From: JAWKUK01 sp964402175
Lineage (GTDB): Bacteria > Planctomycetota > UBA1135 > GCA-002686595
Assembly: GCA_964402175.1 (NCBI GenBank)
Contig: CAYOBN010000007.1
Location: forward strand, 1-64,000
Direction: 5' to 3'
Length of the DNA stretch: 64,000 nucleotides
Positions 7,351 through 16,379 of this stretch are shown piece after piece. Every line of letters starts with the position of its first letter. The first letter of the stretch is position 1. A program made the translations under genes and the position numbers. The notes beneath the pieces were generated by a model. It was not told where the DNA came from and did no database searches. It saw nothing but the letters and a program-made list of their open reading frames with translations.

Positions 7351-8646
7351 ATGGCCGACGGCACGCGGCTCGCGGTGATCGGGCTCGGCTACGTGGGCCT
7401 GCCGGTCGCCCTCGCGTTCCAGCGGCAGTTCCCCGGAACCATCGGCTTCGACGAGGACTGCGCGCGTGTGACCGCGCTCGCAGCGGGCCACGATCGCAAC
7501 GGGGAGGTCGATGCAGAGACCCTGCGGGGGTCGGGGTTGCGTGTCACCGCAGACGCGAGCGAGCTCGCCCCGGCCGAGGTCTACATCGTCGCGGTGCCGA
7601 CCCCGATCGATGGCGCGCGCCGGCCGGACCTCGGGCCGCTGCGCCGCGCCGCGGAGAGGGTCGGGGTGCACCTCGCGCCGGGGGACGTCGTGGTGCTCGA
7701 ATCGACGGTGTATCCGGGCCTGACCGAGGAGGTGTTCGGGCCGCTGCTCGAGCGCGCGTCGGGCCTCGTCGCGGGCCGGGACTTCCACCTGGCGTACTCC
7801 CCCGAGCGCATCAATCCGGGCGATCGCGAGCACACCTTGGAGCGCGTCGTGAAGGTGGTCGCGGCGGACGATGCCGCGACGCTGGAGCGGGTCGCGGCGC
7901 TGTACGGGCGCATCGTCCCTGCGGGGATCCATCGCGCGCCTTCCATCCGCGTCGCAGAGGCCGCCAAGGTCATCGAGAACACGCAGCGCGACGTGAATGT
8001 CGCGCTGATGAACGAGCTCGCGCTGTTGCTGGACCGCCTGGGGCTGCGGACGCGCGATGTGCTCGACGCAGCGCGCACGAAGTGGAACTTCCTGCCGTTC
8101 ACACCGGGCCTCGTCGGTGGGCACTGCGTCGGCGTCGACCCGTACTACTTGACCGCGAAAGCCGAGGCCGTCGGTCACCACCCCGAGGTGATCCTCGCTG
8201 GGCGGCGCATCAACGACACCCTCGGTGAGTTCATCGCGCAGAAGGTCGTGAAGCTGCTAGCCCGGCGCGGCTGTGGGCCCCGCGGCGCGCGGGTCGGGGT
8301 GCTGGGCCTGACGTTCAAACCCGATGTGCGCGACCTGCGCAACAGCCAGGTGCCGCGCATCATCGCCGAGCTCGTCGCGTTGGGCGCCGACGTGCGCTTG
8401 CACGACCCGTCGATCGCGCGCGAGGATGCGCTCTGCGTCGTCGACGGTTCCGCGAAGATCGCAGACTCCATCGCGGAGCTCGGCGCGCTGGATGCGCTCG
8501 TGTTGGCCGTACCCCACCGCGAGCTCCGAGCGCTGCCTGTCACGGAGCTCTTGGCGCCGCTCTGCGATGGCGGCTGGGTGATCGATGTCACGTCAGCGCT
8601 CGATCCGAACGCGATCGAGCCCCGCTGGGGTTATTGGTCGCTCTGA
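7351..8646 (+). CDS. tviB: UDP-N-acetylhexosamine-type 6-dehydrogenase (TviB/WbpO-like)
   Basis: 431 residues. The N-terminal Rossmann domain begins LAVIGLGYVGLPVALAF (NAD-binding GxGxxG). The central domain contains YSPERINPGD and GLVGGHCVGVDPYYL, the latter carrying the catalytic Cys of the four-electron nucleotide-sugar dehydrogenases. The C-terminal domain (ARVGVLGLTFKPDVRDLRNS) binds the UDP-sugar. These motif variants are those of the UDP-GlcNAc/GalNAc (TviB, WbpO) branch rather than UDP-glucose dehydrogenase, so it probably makes a UDP-aminouronic acid for surface polysaccharide (inference). Its last 16 nt overlap the convergent RND gene. No glycan cluster is adjacent. Confidence 0.88.
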   Translation: MADGTRLAVIGLGYVGLPVALAFQRQFPGTIGFDEDCARVTALAAGHDRNGEVDAETLRGSGLRVTADASELAPAEVYIVAVPTPIDGARRPDLGPLRRAAERVGVHLAPGDVVVLESTVYPGLTEEVFGPLLERASGLVAGRDFHLAYSPERINPGDREHTLERVVKVVAADDAATLERVAALYGRIVPAGIHRAPSIRVAEAAKVIENTQRDVNVALMNELALLLDRLGLRTRDVLDAARTKWNFLPFTPGLVGGHCVGVDPYYLTAKAEAVGHHPEVILAGRRINDTLGEFIAQKVVKLLARRGCGPRGARVGVLGLTFKPDVRDLRNSQVPRIIAELVALGADVRLHDPSIAREDALCVVDGSAKIADSIAELGALDALVLAVPHRELRALPVTELLAPLCDGGWVIDVTSALDPNAIEPRWGYWSL

Positions 8647-11600
8647 GGCGCGCCGCCATCGCGCGCTGCGATCACGGCGAGCGCGGGTACGAGCAGGAGC
8701 GTGATGAGCGTCGCGAACGCCACACCGCCCGAGAGGCTGATCGCCATCGGGATGAGGAACTTCGCCTGGACGCTCTCTTCGAGCACCATCGGTGCGAGGC
8801 CCACGAAGGTCGTGAGCGAGGTGAACAACACGGCTCGGAAGCGGCTCCGCGCGGCTTCGAGCGCCGCCTCGACCATCGTCGCACCCGCCGCCCGAACCTG
8901 GTTCATCCGATCCAGCAGCACGACGCTGTCGTTGATGACGACCCCCGTCAACGCGACGATCCCGAACATCGAGAAGAAGCTCAGGTCGTAACCCAGAAAG
9001 ACGTGACCCAGCACGGCGCCGACGATACCCAGCGGGATCACGGACATGATGAGCAACGGCTGGATGTAGCTGCGCAAGAGCGCCGCGAGCAGCCCGTACA
9101 TCGCGAGCAGCGCCACCCCCATCGCACGCGCGAGGCTCAGCATGCTGTCCTTGCGCTCGCGCTCGGCGCCCTCGAAGGAGAAGCCGAGGCCAGGGATGTC
9201 GCGCTGCAATGCGGGCAGCACCGCCGTCGCCAGCTCCGTGTTGAGCGCGCGGGCGTCGGCGATCTGATCGTCGACATCCGCGGTCACCGTGACGATGCGG
9301 CGCCGGTCAGCCCGCTCGATCGTCGCGTCGCCGCGGCCGAGCGTGGCGCGCGCCACGGTGAACAGTGGAGCCTCGCGTCCATCGGGGAGACGCACTCGGA
9401 GCTCCTCGAGGCTGAGCGGATCGCGGCGCTCCGCTTCGGTGTAACGCACGAGCACCAAGACCTCGTCGCGCCCGCGTTGGATGCGCTGGACCTCGGCGCC
9501 GCGATAGGCGCGCCGCACCTCGCGCGCGAGGAGCGCAGGCGTCAGACCGGCTGCGACACCAGCGTCGCTCAGCTCGAACGCGAGCTCGCGCTTGCCGGGC
9601 CGGAACGAATCGGACAGCTCCACGATGCCGACTTTGGTGCCGAGGTGCCGCCGTACCTCGGCGACGGCCAGGCGGAGCTGCGCCACGTCGGCGTGTGAGA
9701 GCTCGACCTGGATGTCGTCACCCGCGGAGAGGAGGGTGCTGTTGAACTCGAGCTTCGTCGCACCGACGAGCTCGCCGACCTCTTCGCGCCAGCGGGCGAC
9801 GAGCGCCGCAGACGAGATCTCGCGTGCTTCGCTCGGTACGAGCGCGAGGGCGACCTCGGCGACGTGGCCGCCGGAGCTCCCCGCGCCGGCATCGGGGCCG
9901 CCGCCCCCACCAAAAGGCTGTGAGCCGAGCGTCGCAGCGATGCTGCGCACCAGGCGCGACTCCTCGAGCGGCACGTCGCCCTCGAGGGCTCGGCGCGCTT
10001 CGTCTGCGGCGGCGACCACACGTTCGAGCGCGCGCTCCGTGTCCGCGGCCGCGACTCCGAGCGGCAGCTCGAAGCGCACCGACACATCGTCGGCGTCGAT
10101 CGCCGGAAAGAGCACGAAGCGCACGAGCCCGCCGCGGACCGCGCCGACCGTCAGTGCAAAGATCGAGATCGCGACCGCGACGGTGACGAAGCGCCAACGC
10201 AGCGCGACGCGTAGAACGGGCAGATAGACGCGCTCCACGACTTGCTCGAGCAAGCGCCGCAGCGCGTCCTGGACGATCGTCAGCGCGCCCCGGCGGTGAA
10301 CCACTCGCCCCCCGGAGAGGTGTGCCGGGAGAATGAAGAGCGATTCGATCAGCGAGAGGAACAACACGCTGATCACGACGACGGGCACGACCCAGAGGAT
10401 GTCGCCGAAGAAGCCCGATGTGAAGTACAACGGGGCGAACGCGATCATCGTGGTCACCACCCCGACGACCACGGGGGCGACGACCGCGCGGAGCCCTTGC
10501 AGCGCAGCCTCGTGCGCGGGCACGCCCTTCTCGCGCAGCGCGAAGATGCTCTCCCCCACCACGATCGCGTCGTCGACGACGATCCCCAGGACCAGAATGA
10601 ACGCAAACAGCGAGATCATGTTGATCGAGCCGCCCAGGGGCTGGATCAACACAAACGCGCCGAGGAACGACACCGGAATCCCGAAGGTCGTCCAGAAGGC
10701 GAGGCGCAGGTCCATGAAGAGGACCAAGACCGCGAAGACGAGCACCAATCCGATCAGGCCGTTGCGCAGCAGCAGCTCGATACGGCTCTTCAGGATGTCC
10801 GCCGAATTGCGCCAGATCTCGACGGAGAGGCCGTCCGGAACAGCGAGGCCCGCAAGGTGCTGGTGTACGGCGCGCTCGACCTCCAAGACCTGCTGACTGC
10901 CGAGCGCCTTCACAGCGACGTAAGCCGCGGGGTCGCCGTTGAATCGGCTGACGACGTCTACGTCTTCGAAGCCATCGACCACCCGAGCGACGTCGCGCAC
11001 TCGCACCACGGCGCCGTCTTCGGTCGCTCGAACGACGATGTCCTCGAAGTCGCGCGCGACATAAGCCTGGGCGTCGGTGCGGAGCAGCAGCTCGCCGCGC
11101 TCGGCGCGGATTCCGCCGCCGGGTAGATTGACCGACGACGCCGCGACCGCAGCGGCCACGGCCTCGAACGAGAGCCCGTAGCGGCGCAGGTCGACCTCGG
11201 AGACTTCGATCGCGACCTCGTAATCGCGGATCCCCTGGACCTCGACGAGGGTGATCCCTTCGAGCAGCGTCAGGTCCTCGCGCAGTTGCTGGGCGAACTC
11301 ACGTAGGGTGCGCTCGGGAGCGTCACCGTGAATCGCGATCGTCACCACTGGTCGAACGAGAGCGACGTCGGCCACACGCGGGTTCTCGGCCTCCGCAGGC
11401 GGGAAGTCGCGCAGCGCGTCGACAGCGGCTTTGACGTCGTCCAGGACTTCGGCGTCGGCCGCATCGTCGAGGAGCTCTGCGGTGACCGTGCCAAGGCCCT
11501 CGCTGGCCACCGAACGAACGCGCTCGATCCCTTCGATGCCCGCGAGCGCCTCTTCGACGCGCCGACAGATCCCCTCTTCGACTTCGACCGGAGTCGCTCC

Positions 11601-11801
11601 GGGATAGACGACGGAGACCTGCACGGTCCGTGGGTCGATATCGGGGAACACCGTGACCTGCGTGCGCAGCGCGAGGAACGCGCCGAACACGAGGAAACCT
11701 GCCATCAACAGGTTCGCCGCGACGTGGTTGGTCGCGAACCACTCGAACAAACCCCGCGGGCGCTCGCGGGATTCCCGTTCAGGATCCGTCGCGGCGCTCA
11801 C
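8631..11801 (-). CDS. RND-family efflux permease (AcrB/MexB-like)
   Basis: 1056 residues, normal for an RND inner-membrane pump. A transmembrane helix follows the N-terminus (NLLMAGFLVFGAFLAL), then a large periplasmic porter domain (about 45-330), a six-helix block including GIVVDDAIVVGE (the proton-relay helix with paired Asp) and LGIVVDD-type repeats, a second porter domain and a final six-helix block (GVVINDSVVLLDRMNQ). It should form a trimeric, proton-driven exporter of hydrophobic compounds. Its start overlaps the adaptor gene stop by 4 nt (ATGA), so the pair is translationally coupled. No outer-membrane TolC-type gene is in the window, so the channel must be encoded elsewhere. Confidence 0.93.
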   Translation of the reverse strand: MSAATDPERESRERPRGLFEWFATNHVAANLLMAGFLVFGAFLALRTQVTVFPDIDPRTVQVSVVYPGATPVEVEEGICRRVEEALAGIEGIERVRSVASEGLGTVTAELLDDAADAEVLDDVKAAVDALRDFPPAEAENPRVADVALVRPVVTIAIHGDAPERTLREFAQQLREDLTLLEGITLVEVQGIRDYEVAIEVSEVDLRRYGLSFEAVAAAVAASSVNLPGGGIRAERGELLLRTDAQAYVARDFEDIVVRATEDGAVVRVRDVARVVDGFEDVDVVSRFNGDPAAYVAVKALGSQQVLEVERAVHQHLAGLAVPDGLSVEIWRNSADILKSRIELLLRNGLIGLVLVFAVLVLFMDLRLAFWTTFGIPVSFLGAFVLIQPLGGSINMISLFAFILVLGIVVDDAIVVGESIFALREKGVPAHEAALQGLRAVVAPVVVGVVTTMIAFAPLYFTSGFFGDILWVVPVVVISVLFLSLIESLFILPAHLSGGRVVHRRGALTIVQDALRRLLEQVVERVYLPVLRVALRWRFVTVAVAISIFALTVGAVRGGLVRFVLFPAIDADDVSVRFELPLGVAAADTERALERVVAAADEARRALEGDVPLEESRLVRSIAATLGSQPFGGGGGPDAGAGSSGGHVAEVALALVPSEAREISSAALVARWREEVGELVGATKLEFNSTLLSAGDDIQVELSHADVAQLRLAVAEVRRHLGTKVGIVELSDSFRPGKRELAFELSDAGVAAGLTPALLAREVRRAYRGAEVQRIQRGRDEVLVLVRYTEAERRDPLSLEELRVRLPDGREAPLFTVARATLGRGDATIERADRRRIVTVTADVDDQIADARALNTELATAVLPALQRDIPGLGFSFEGAERERKDSMLSLARAMGVALLAMYGLLAALLRSYIQPLLIMSVIPLGIVGAVLGHVFLGYDLSFFSMFGIVALTGVVINDSVVLLDRMNQVRAAGATMVEAALEAARSRFRAVLFTSLTTFVGLAPMVLEESVQAKFLIPMAISLSGGVAFATLITLLLVPALAVIAARDGGAPQSDQ

Positions 11802-12985
11802 TGGCCGGCTCCCGTCTCGGTCACGCGCACCGACATGCCGTCGGTGACGACCGAAAGGTCGCTCGTGATCACCTCGGTGCCGTCGACGAGACCACGAACG
11901 AGCAGCGCTTCACGGCTGCGGCGCACGACCTCTACGGGGACAAAACGGACACGCCCCTCCGTGACGCACCAGACGATGTCGTTCTCGCGCAGAGCGCGCT
12001 CGGGCAGCGCAACGACGGAGTCCAGCTTCGCGCCTTCGAACGCGACCTCGACGAAGGTCCCAGGCAACAGGCGGACACGCTGGCGCTCGGGCACGGCGTC
12101 GAGCGGGAGCGCCACGACCACACGCGCCAACCGTGTCCCACGGGTGAGCTCGGCTTCCAGCCGAGCCACTTCACCGGTGAGGACCACGCGCTCAGCCCCC
12201 AGCGTCGCTTGCAACGTCACTGTGGTCGGAGGCTTGTCGCTCGGATCGCCGGGCAACGTGATCCAGCCCAGCTCGTCGGTGCGGACCGGGACAGCGACTT
12301 CGAGGACGTCAGCGGCGTAGACCTCACCGAGGCGTGTATTGGGCGCCACGACTTGGCCGACGTCCACCGAGGCGCTGACGACACGGCCAGCGAAGCGCGC
12401 TCGGATGGAGGTCCGCTGCAGGTCCAATGCAGCGCGATCCCGCGCTGCGGTCGCCGCGGCTTTGCGCGCCTCGGCCTCGGCGACCTGCGGCGCGAGGACC
12501 ACGAGCGGCGGTGCGGGTGTATCACCTTGCAGTGCGCGCCATTCCGCGGACGCGGCGGCTGCCCTGGCCCGGATCTCCTGCAGCGCCGTCTCAGCGCCAG
12601 CGATGTCCGCCTCTGCACGCGCGAGGGCCAGCTCGTACTCACGCGGCTCGAGCTCGAGCAAGAGCTCGCCCGCTTGGAAGCGTCCGCCTGCGCGCAGCTC
12701 GGGGTGCATCGCGATCACTTCACCGCCGACCTCTGCCACGAGGCCGATGCGTGTGCGCGCGGTGAGCTCGCCGTTGCCGCGTACGACGACGCTGTGGCGG
12801 CCGCTCGTGACGCGCGCGACCTCGACCAGTGGCGCGTAGACGGCATCCGCGCGCCGCGGCGGCGGCGCCCGGCGCGTCGAGAGGGCGCGCGCACCGATGA
12901 AGCCGCCCGCGATGACGAGCAGGACGAAGAGGGGCTGCAGGACCCAGCGCTGCGCGCTGTCGAGGTGGCGGATGACCCGTTGCAT
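11798..12985 (-). CDS. RND efflux periplasmic adaptor (HlyD/AcrA family)
   Basis: 395 residues from the ATG at 12985 (the upstream in-frame extension is Arg-rich and unlike a signal). There is one N-terminal membrane segment (VLQPLFVLLVIAGGFIGARAL), then a lipoyl half-motif (VVVRGNGELTARTRIGLVAEVGGEV), a helical hairpin (about 120-200, Ala/Arg/Glu coiled coil), the second lipoyl half (IRARFAGRVVSASVDVGQVV) and beta-barrel/membrane-proximal domains. It bridges the RND permease to an outer-membrane channel. The membrane anchor is a helix rather than a lipid. The gene is coupled to the permease by a 4-nt overlap. Confidence 0.92.
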   Translation of the reverse strand: MQRVIRHLDSAQRWVLQPLFVLLVIAGGFIGARALSTRRAPPPRRADAVYAPLVEVARVTSGRHSVVVRGNGELTARTRIGLVAEVGGEVIAMHPELRAGGRFQAGELLLELEPREYELALARAEADIAGAETALQEIRARAAAASAEWRALQGDTPAPPLVVLAPQVAEAEARKAAATAARDRAALDLQRTSIRARFAGRVVSASVDVGQVVAPNTRLGEVYAADVLEVAVPVRTDELGWITLPGDPSDKPPTTVTLQATLGAERVVLTGEVARLEAELTRGTRLARVVVALPLDAVPERQRVRLLPGTFVEVAFEGAKLDSVVALPERALRENDIVWCVTEGRVRFVPVEVVRRSREALLVRGLVDGTEVITSDLSVVTDGMSVRVTETGAGQ

Positions 12986-13131
12986 CGGAGCTGATCGGCC
13001 CACCGACGGAGCGCAGAGCGCGGCGGTGCTCTGTGCTCGGCCCTGGCGGAGCGAGGGTCGGCAGGATACTGGACCCGAGGCGCGGGCGTGGATTGCAGCG
13101 GGGTCACGCGCTGCGCCTCGCCACCCCTGAC

Positions 13132-15090
13132 CTAACTCTGGCGCTGGAGCGAGCTCGCGAGCCACTCGACGCGGCGCAGCTCGCGGGCCGCTCCACGGCC
13201 GACGTCCTGCATCCAACGGGCGCGGAGGACGGGATCCTCACGGCGCGAGTCGGCTTCCATCAAGAGGAACACACGCGGCTCACGCGCGCTCCAGAGCAGC
13301 GCCGGATGGGGTACGTCGAGGCTCGGGATGACCCGCTCGTGCAGCGGTGAGACGATGAGCTGATCGAGCACATAACCTGCGCGCTCGCGGGTCTCTGGGT
13401 AACGCAGATGGCGCGAGACGTGGATGTCGCCTCCGATCAACACCGCGCCCGTGATGCCGGCCGTCCCGAGGAAGCGCTCCAAGCGCTCGCGCTCGTGGGG
13501 GAAGCTGCCCCAGTCGTCGGACTCCGAGTTCTCCTTGTCGTCCCAGATCATGCCGCAAGCGAGCAGCTTGAACGGCGCAGTCGAGGCTCGCAGACCCTCT
13601 TCGAGCCAGCGCCACTGCGCCGCGCCCAGCAACGTCGGACGCCCTTCGCTGTCGACCTCTGTGCGGGCGAACCAGCGGGTATCCAGCAAGAAGACCTCGA
13701 CGGGGCCGCGGCGGAACGCCGTGTAGATGCCCTCCGATCCCGTGCCGTACGAAGCGTGGGCACGGTGCTCCACAAACGCGCGGCGTGTGTTCTCCTTGCC
13801 GACCAGACGTCCATCGGAGTCGTTCGCACCGAAGTCGTGATCGTCCCAGGTCCCCCAGACCGGGATGCCGCGCGCGAGTCGAGCGAGCTCCGGCACCTCC
13901 AAGAAATGGCGGTGCTTCTCGCGCGCGGACTCCAGATCGCACGTATCGATGTAAGGCGTATCGCCCAACAGAACGAGGCCCTCGGCGCCCGCGAGCTCCA
14001 TCGCGGACCAAACGGTCGAAGGGTCCGACGCGGCGCACGAGCCGAACGCGAGCGCGACGTGCGCAGGCTCCTCGGGTGCGGTCGAGAAGCGGCATTGCGG
14101 ACCGCCTGCGATCAGCACCTCACCTTGCAGCACCCGGTAGGCGTAGGACGTCTCGGGCTCGAGCCCCGTGACACACCAGGTCAGGCAGCGATCGCGCTCA
14201 GCGCTGGCCGTCGCGTCCACCGAGATTTCGCCCCCCGCGCCCCGAACGCGCAGCGTGTAGACCCCTTCGCGCTCCGGGCGCATCCAGAGGTACGCCGTCG
14301 TCGTGTCGACGTGCCCGACCATCGGGCCCACCGCGGCCTCCCGGGGAGGCGGCGCCGCAACCACCGGAGGTGCGCTCCCTTCGGCTACGCTGCGGACGTA
14401 CGCACGCAGCGCGACGCCGAACGCGAGCGCGGAGCGCACTTGAGCCTCGGGCGCGACCGCCTTCCCATCGCGGCGCAGTTTGTCGAACCAGAGAGACGAG
14501 ACCAGGAAGCGCCCGCGCCCGTGTGCGACTTCGACGAGAGCAGCGCGCTGCGCGGAGCCCTTGCCCGTCGCGACCAGGCACTGGGCCCCAGTCCAACGCT
14601 CGATGCCTTCCCAGCTCACCTCATGCCCATCCAGGTTCGCGCTCTCTTCGGTCAGAGGCAACCAGCCGAGCGAGAACAACGGGTGCCCCTCGCCCACCAA
14701 GCCCTTCAACGGTCGATCATCGGCGTCACCGCGACGGACGTCACAGCCCGCGGGAAGGTAGGCCGCCCGCGCGCCGAACTGATCGCTCTGCGCCAACTCG
14801 AGGACGACCCCGCCCTCCGCGACGAACCTCTGCAACGCTGCAGCGTGCGCGCCGAGGAACCCCGCGAGCTCGGACCCGTTGTTCGTGAACGAACCGAAAG
14901 CGACGAGGTCCACCTCCTCCAGCGCCCCAGCCGTCAGCGGCTGCACACGGAAGCCAGCCTCTGTCAGCAACCATCCCAGCCCCGTCGCCCCGCCGGTCCA
15001 ACGGTCTTCGAACTCGAGGACCGCCGCGCGGGGGACGTCCTGAACCGGCGCGCACAGCGCGAGCGAAGTGAGGAGGATCGGAGTGAACAT
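13132..15090 (-). CDS. Secreted PhoD-type metallophosphatase with N-terminal amidotransferase-like domain
   Basis: 652 residues. A signal peptide (MFTPILLTSLALCAPVQDVPRA) precedes a ~200-residue domain resembling secreted glutamine-amidotransferase/ThuA-like folds (long Gly-rich turns, WLLTEAGFRV, EVAHGRGRFLVSSLW). A Fn3-like PhoD N-domain (about 250-320) and a PhoD catalytic domain follow, the latter with metal-binding motifs LLGDTPYID, TWDDHDFGANDSDG and IGGDIHVSRH. PhoD enzymes are calcium/iron phosphodiesterase-phosphomonoesterases exported by Tat or Sec; there is no twin-Arg here, so Sec is more likely. A phosphate-scavenging role beside two phosphate-type porins in the window is plausible but inferred. 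The N-terminal domain is not usual for PhoD. Confidence 0.85.
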   Translation of the reverse strand: MFTPILLTSLALCAPVQDVPRAAVLEFEDRWTGGATGLGWLLTEAGFRVQPLTAGALEEVDLVAFGSFTNNGSELAGFLGAHAAALQRFVAEGGVVLELAQSDQFGARAAYLPAGCDVRRGDADDRPLKGLVGEGHPLFSLGWLPLTEESANLDGHEVSWEGIERWTGAQCLVATGKGSAQRAALVEVAHGRGRFLVSSLWFDKLRRDGKAVAPEAQVRSALAFGVALRAYVRSVAEGSAPPVVAAPPPREAAVGPMVGHVDTTTAYLWMRPEREGVYTLRVRGAGGEISVDATASAERDRCLTWCVTGLEPETSYAYRVLQGEVLIAGGPQCRFSTAPEEPAHVALAFGSCAASDPSTVWSAMELAGAEGLVLLGDTPYIDTCDLESAREKHRHFLEVPELARLARGIPVWGTWDDHDFGANDSDGRLVGKENTRRAFVEHRAHASYGTGSEGIYTAFRRGPVEVFLLDTRWFARTEVDSEGRPTLLGAAQWRWLEEGLRASTAPFKLLACGMIWDDKENSESDDWGSFPHERERLERFLGTAGITGAVLIGGDIHVSRHLRYPETRERAGYVLDQLIVSPLHERVIPSLDVPHPALLWSAREPRVFLLMEADSRREDPVLRARWMQDVGRGAARELRRVEWLASSLQRQS

Positions 15091-15307
15091 AGGCGCTCTC
15101 GTGGTCCGAGAGGATGCTCCAACGGGGCCGTAGGCGTCCGTGAAGATCCTCGGGGTGTTCTGCGAAGTTGCTGCGACGGAGGCGTCGTGCGGGCGCGAAG
15201 CCTATCGTCCCTGGGACCCGCTGGCACCTCACCACCTGCGAGACCCGCAGGTCTCCTCACTGAATGAGTTCCCTCCAATATCCGCCGATTCAAAGATTCA
15301 CAGCGAT

Positions 15308-15336
15308 TTGACCGTCCTCGCCCCACAGGTTAGGGT
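15308..15336 (+). promoter_or_regulatory. Promoter abutting the start codon (leaderless) of the metallopeptidase gene
   Basis: TTGACC (15308-15313), exactly 17 nt of spacer, TAGGGT (15331-15336), then 5 nt to the ATG at 15342. Transcription should begin at or next to the start codon, giving a leaderless mRNA; no Shine-Dalgarno is visible. The surrounding intergenic region (15091-15341) holds no gene. Confidence 0.7.
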
Positions 15337-15341
15337 CGGGC

Positions 15342-16379
15342 ATGCCCCGAGTCTCCCAGCGTCGCCCACCTGAACCCTGGTGGGCAGAGCTCGACCAGGA
15401 CGAGCTGCTGCAGGTCCGACTGTGCGACCTCGGGGTGCGGATCGAGGGCACCGCTCTTCAGCGACGGGTCCAGAAGCTGTGGACCGAGCTCCAGCGCGCC
15501 GGCCTGCGCTTCAAGCCGCACGTCTGGCTCTCGACGGGCTGGTTCACGCCGGAGGGCGTGCCCGGTTTCGCCATTCCCTTCTACCTGGCCCACCCTCGGC
15601 TGGCGCGGCTGGAGCACACACAGATGTTCGAAGTCGAAGGGGGCACGCAGAGCTACTGCATGAAGCTCCTCCGCCATGAGGCGGGCCATGCCCTCGACAA
15701 CGCGTACGGGCTCCATCGGAGGTCGCTCTGGCGAGAGACCTTCGGCAACTACTCGAAGCCCTACAAGTGGCACTATCGGCCCAACCCGGGCAGCAAACGC
15801 TTTGTCCACCATCTGGACTTCTGGTACGCGCAGAGCCATCCCGCCGAGGACTGGGCCGAGACCTTCAGTGTTTGGCTGCGACCCGAGGCGCTCTGGCGAC
15901 GGGAGTATGCAGGCTGGCCTGCGCTCGCGAAGCTGGAAGCGGTCGACGAGCTGCTCGCGGGCCTGCACCGCGCGCGCAGGGTCGCGACGTCCAGAGGACG
16001 GCCTGGCTCTCTGACGTCCGAGCGCATGACGCTGCAGGACTACTACCGGCGTCGGAAGCGTTCGTTTGTCACCTCTGAGCCCGCAGAGATCGACAAAGAG
16101 CTCCTGCGGCTCTTTCGCCAGGGCGCTGCGAGCTCCAAGCGGCCGTCTGCGGCGAGCTTCCTGCAGCGTCATCGACACGAACTCAGGACGCGGGTCTCCG
16201 CGATCACGGGGCAGTACCGCTACGATGTCGAGCAGGCCCTGCGGCTCATGCTGGCGCGGTGCAAGGAGCTCGAACTGCGGCTCTCGTGCTCACAAGCCGA
16301 GGCGCGGGTCAGCGCAGCGATCCTGTTGACGATGATCACGATCCTCACATCCCGCGGGCGACAGGAGTTCCACCGATGA
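15342..16379 (+). CDS. Putative zinc metallopeptidase paired with an ATP-grasp ligase
   Basis: 345 residues, no signal peptide. The core carries an HExxH zinc motif, HEAGHALDN, at residues 112-120, with a likely third ligand in HPAEDWAETFSVWL (Glu 173). This is the pattern of the uncharacterised 'putative zinc-binding metallopeptidase' family. The region before it contains FKPHVWLSTGWFTPEGVPG and the C-terminal third is basic and helical. Its stop overlaps the ATG of the following ATP-grasp gene (ATGA), and an AGGAG for that gene lies inside its end, so the two are made together. The pairing suggests a system in which one enzyme forms an amide/peptide bond and the other trims or processes it (inference). 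Transcription likely starts at its own ATG. Confidence 0.82.
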   Translation: MPRVSQRRPPEPWWAELDQDELLQVRLCDLGVRIEGTALQRRVQKLWTELQRAGLRFKPHVWLSTGWFTPEGVPGFAIPFYLAHPRLARLEHTQMFEVEGGTQSYCMKLLRHEAGHALDNAYGLHRRSLWRETFGNYSKPYKWHYRPNPGSKRFVHHLDFWYAQSHPAEDWAETFSVWLRPEALWRREYAGWPALAKLEAVDELLAGLHRARRVATSRGRPGSLTSERMTLQDYYRRRKRSFVTSEPAEIDKELLRLFRQGAASSKRPSAASFLQRHRHELRTRVSAITGQYRYDVEQALRLMLARCKELELRLSCSQAEARVSAAILLTMITILTSRGRQEFHR

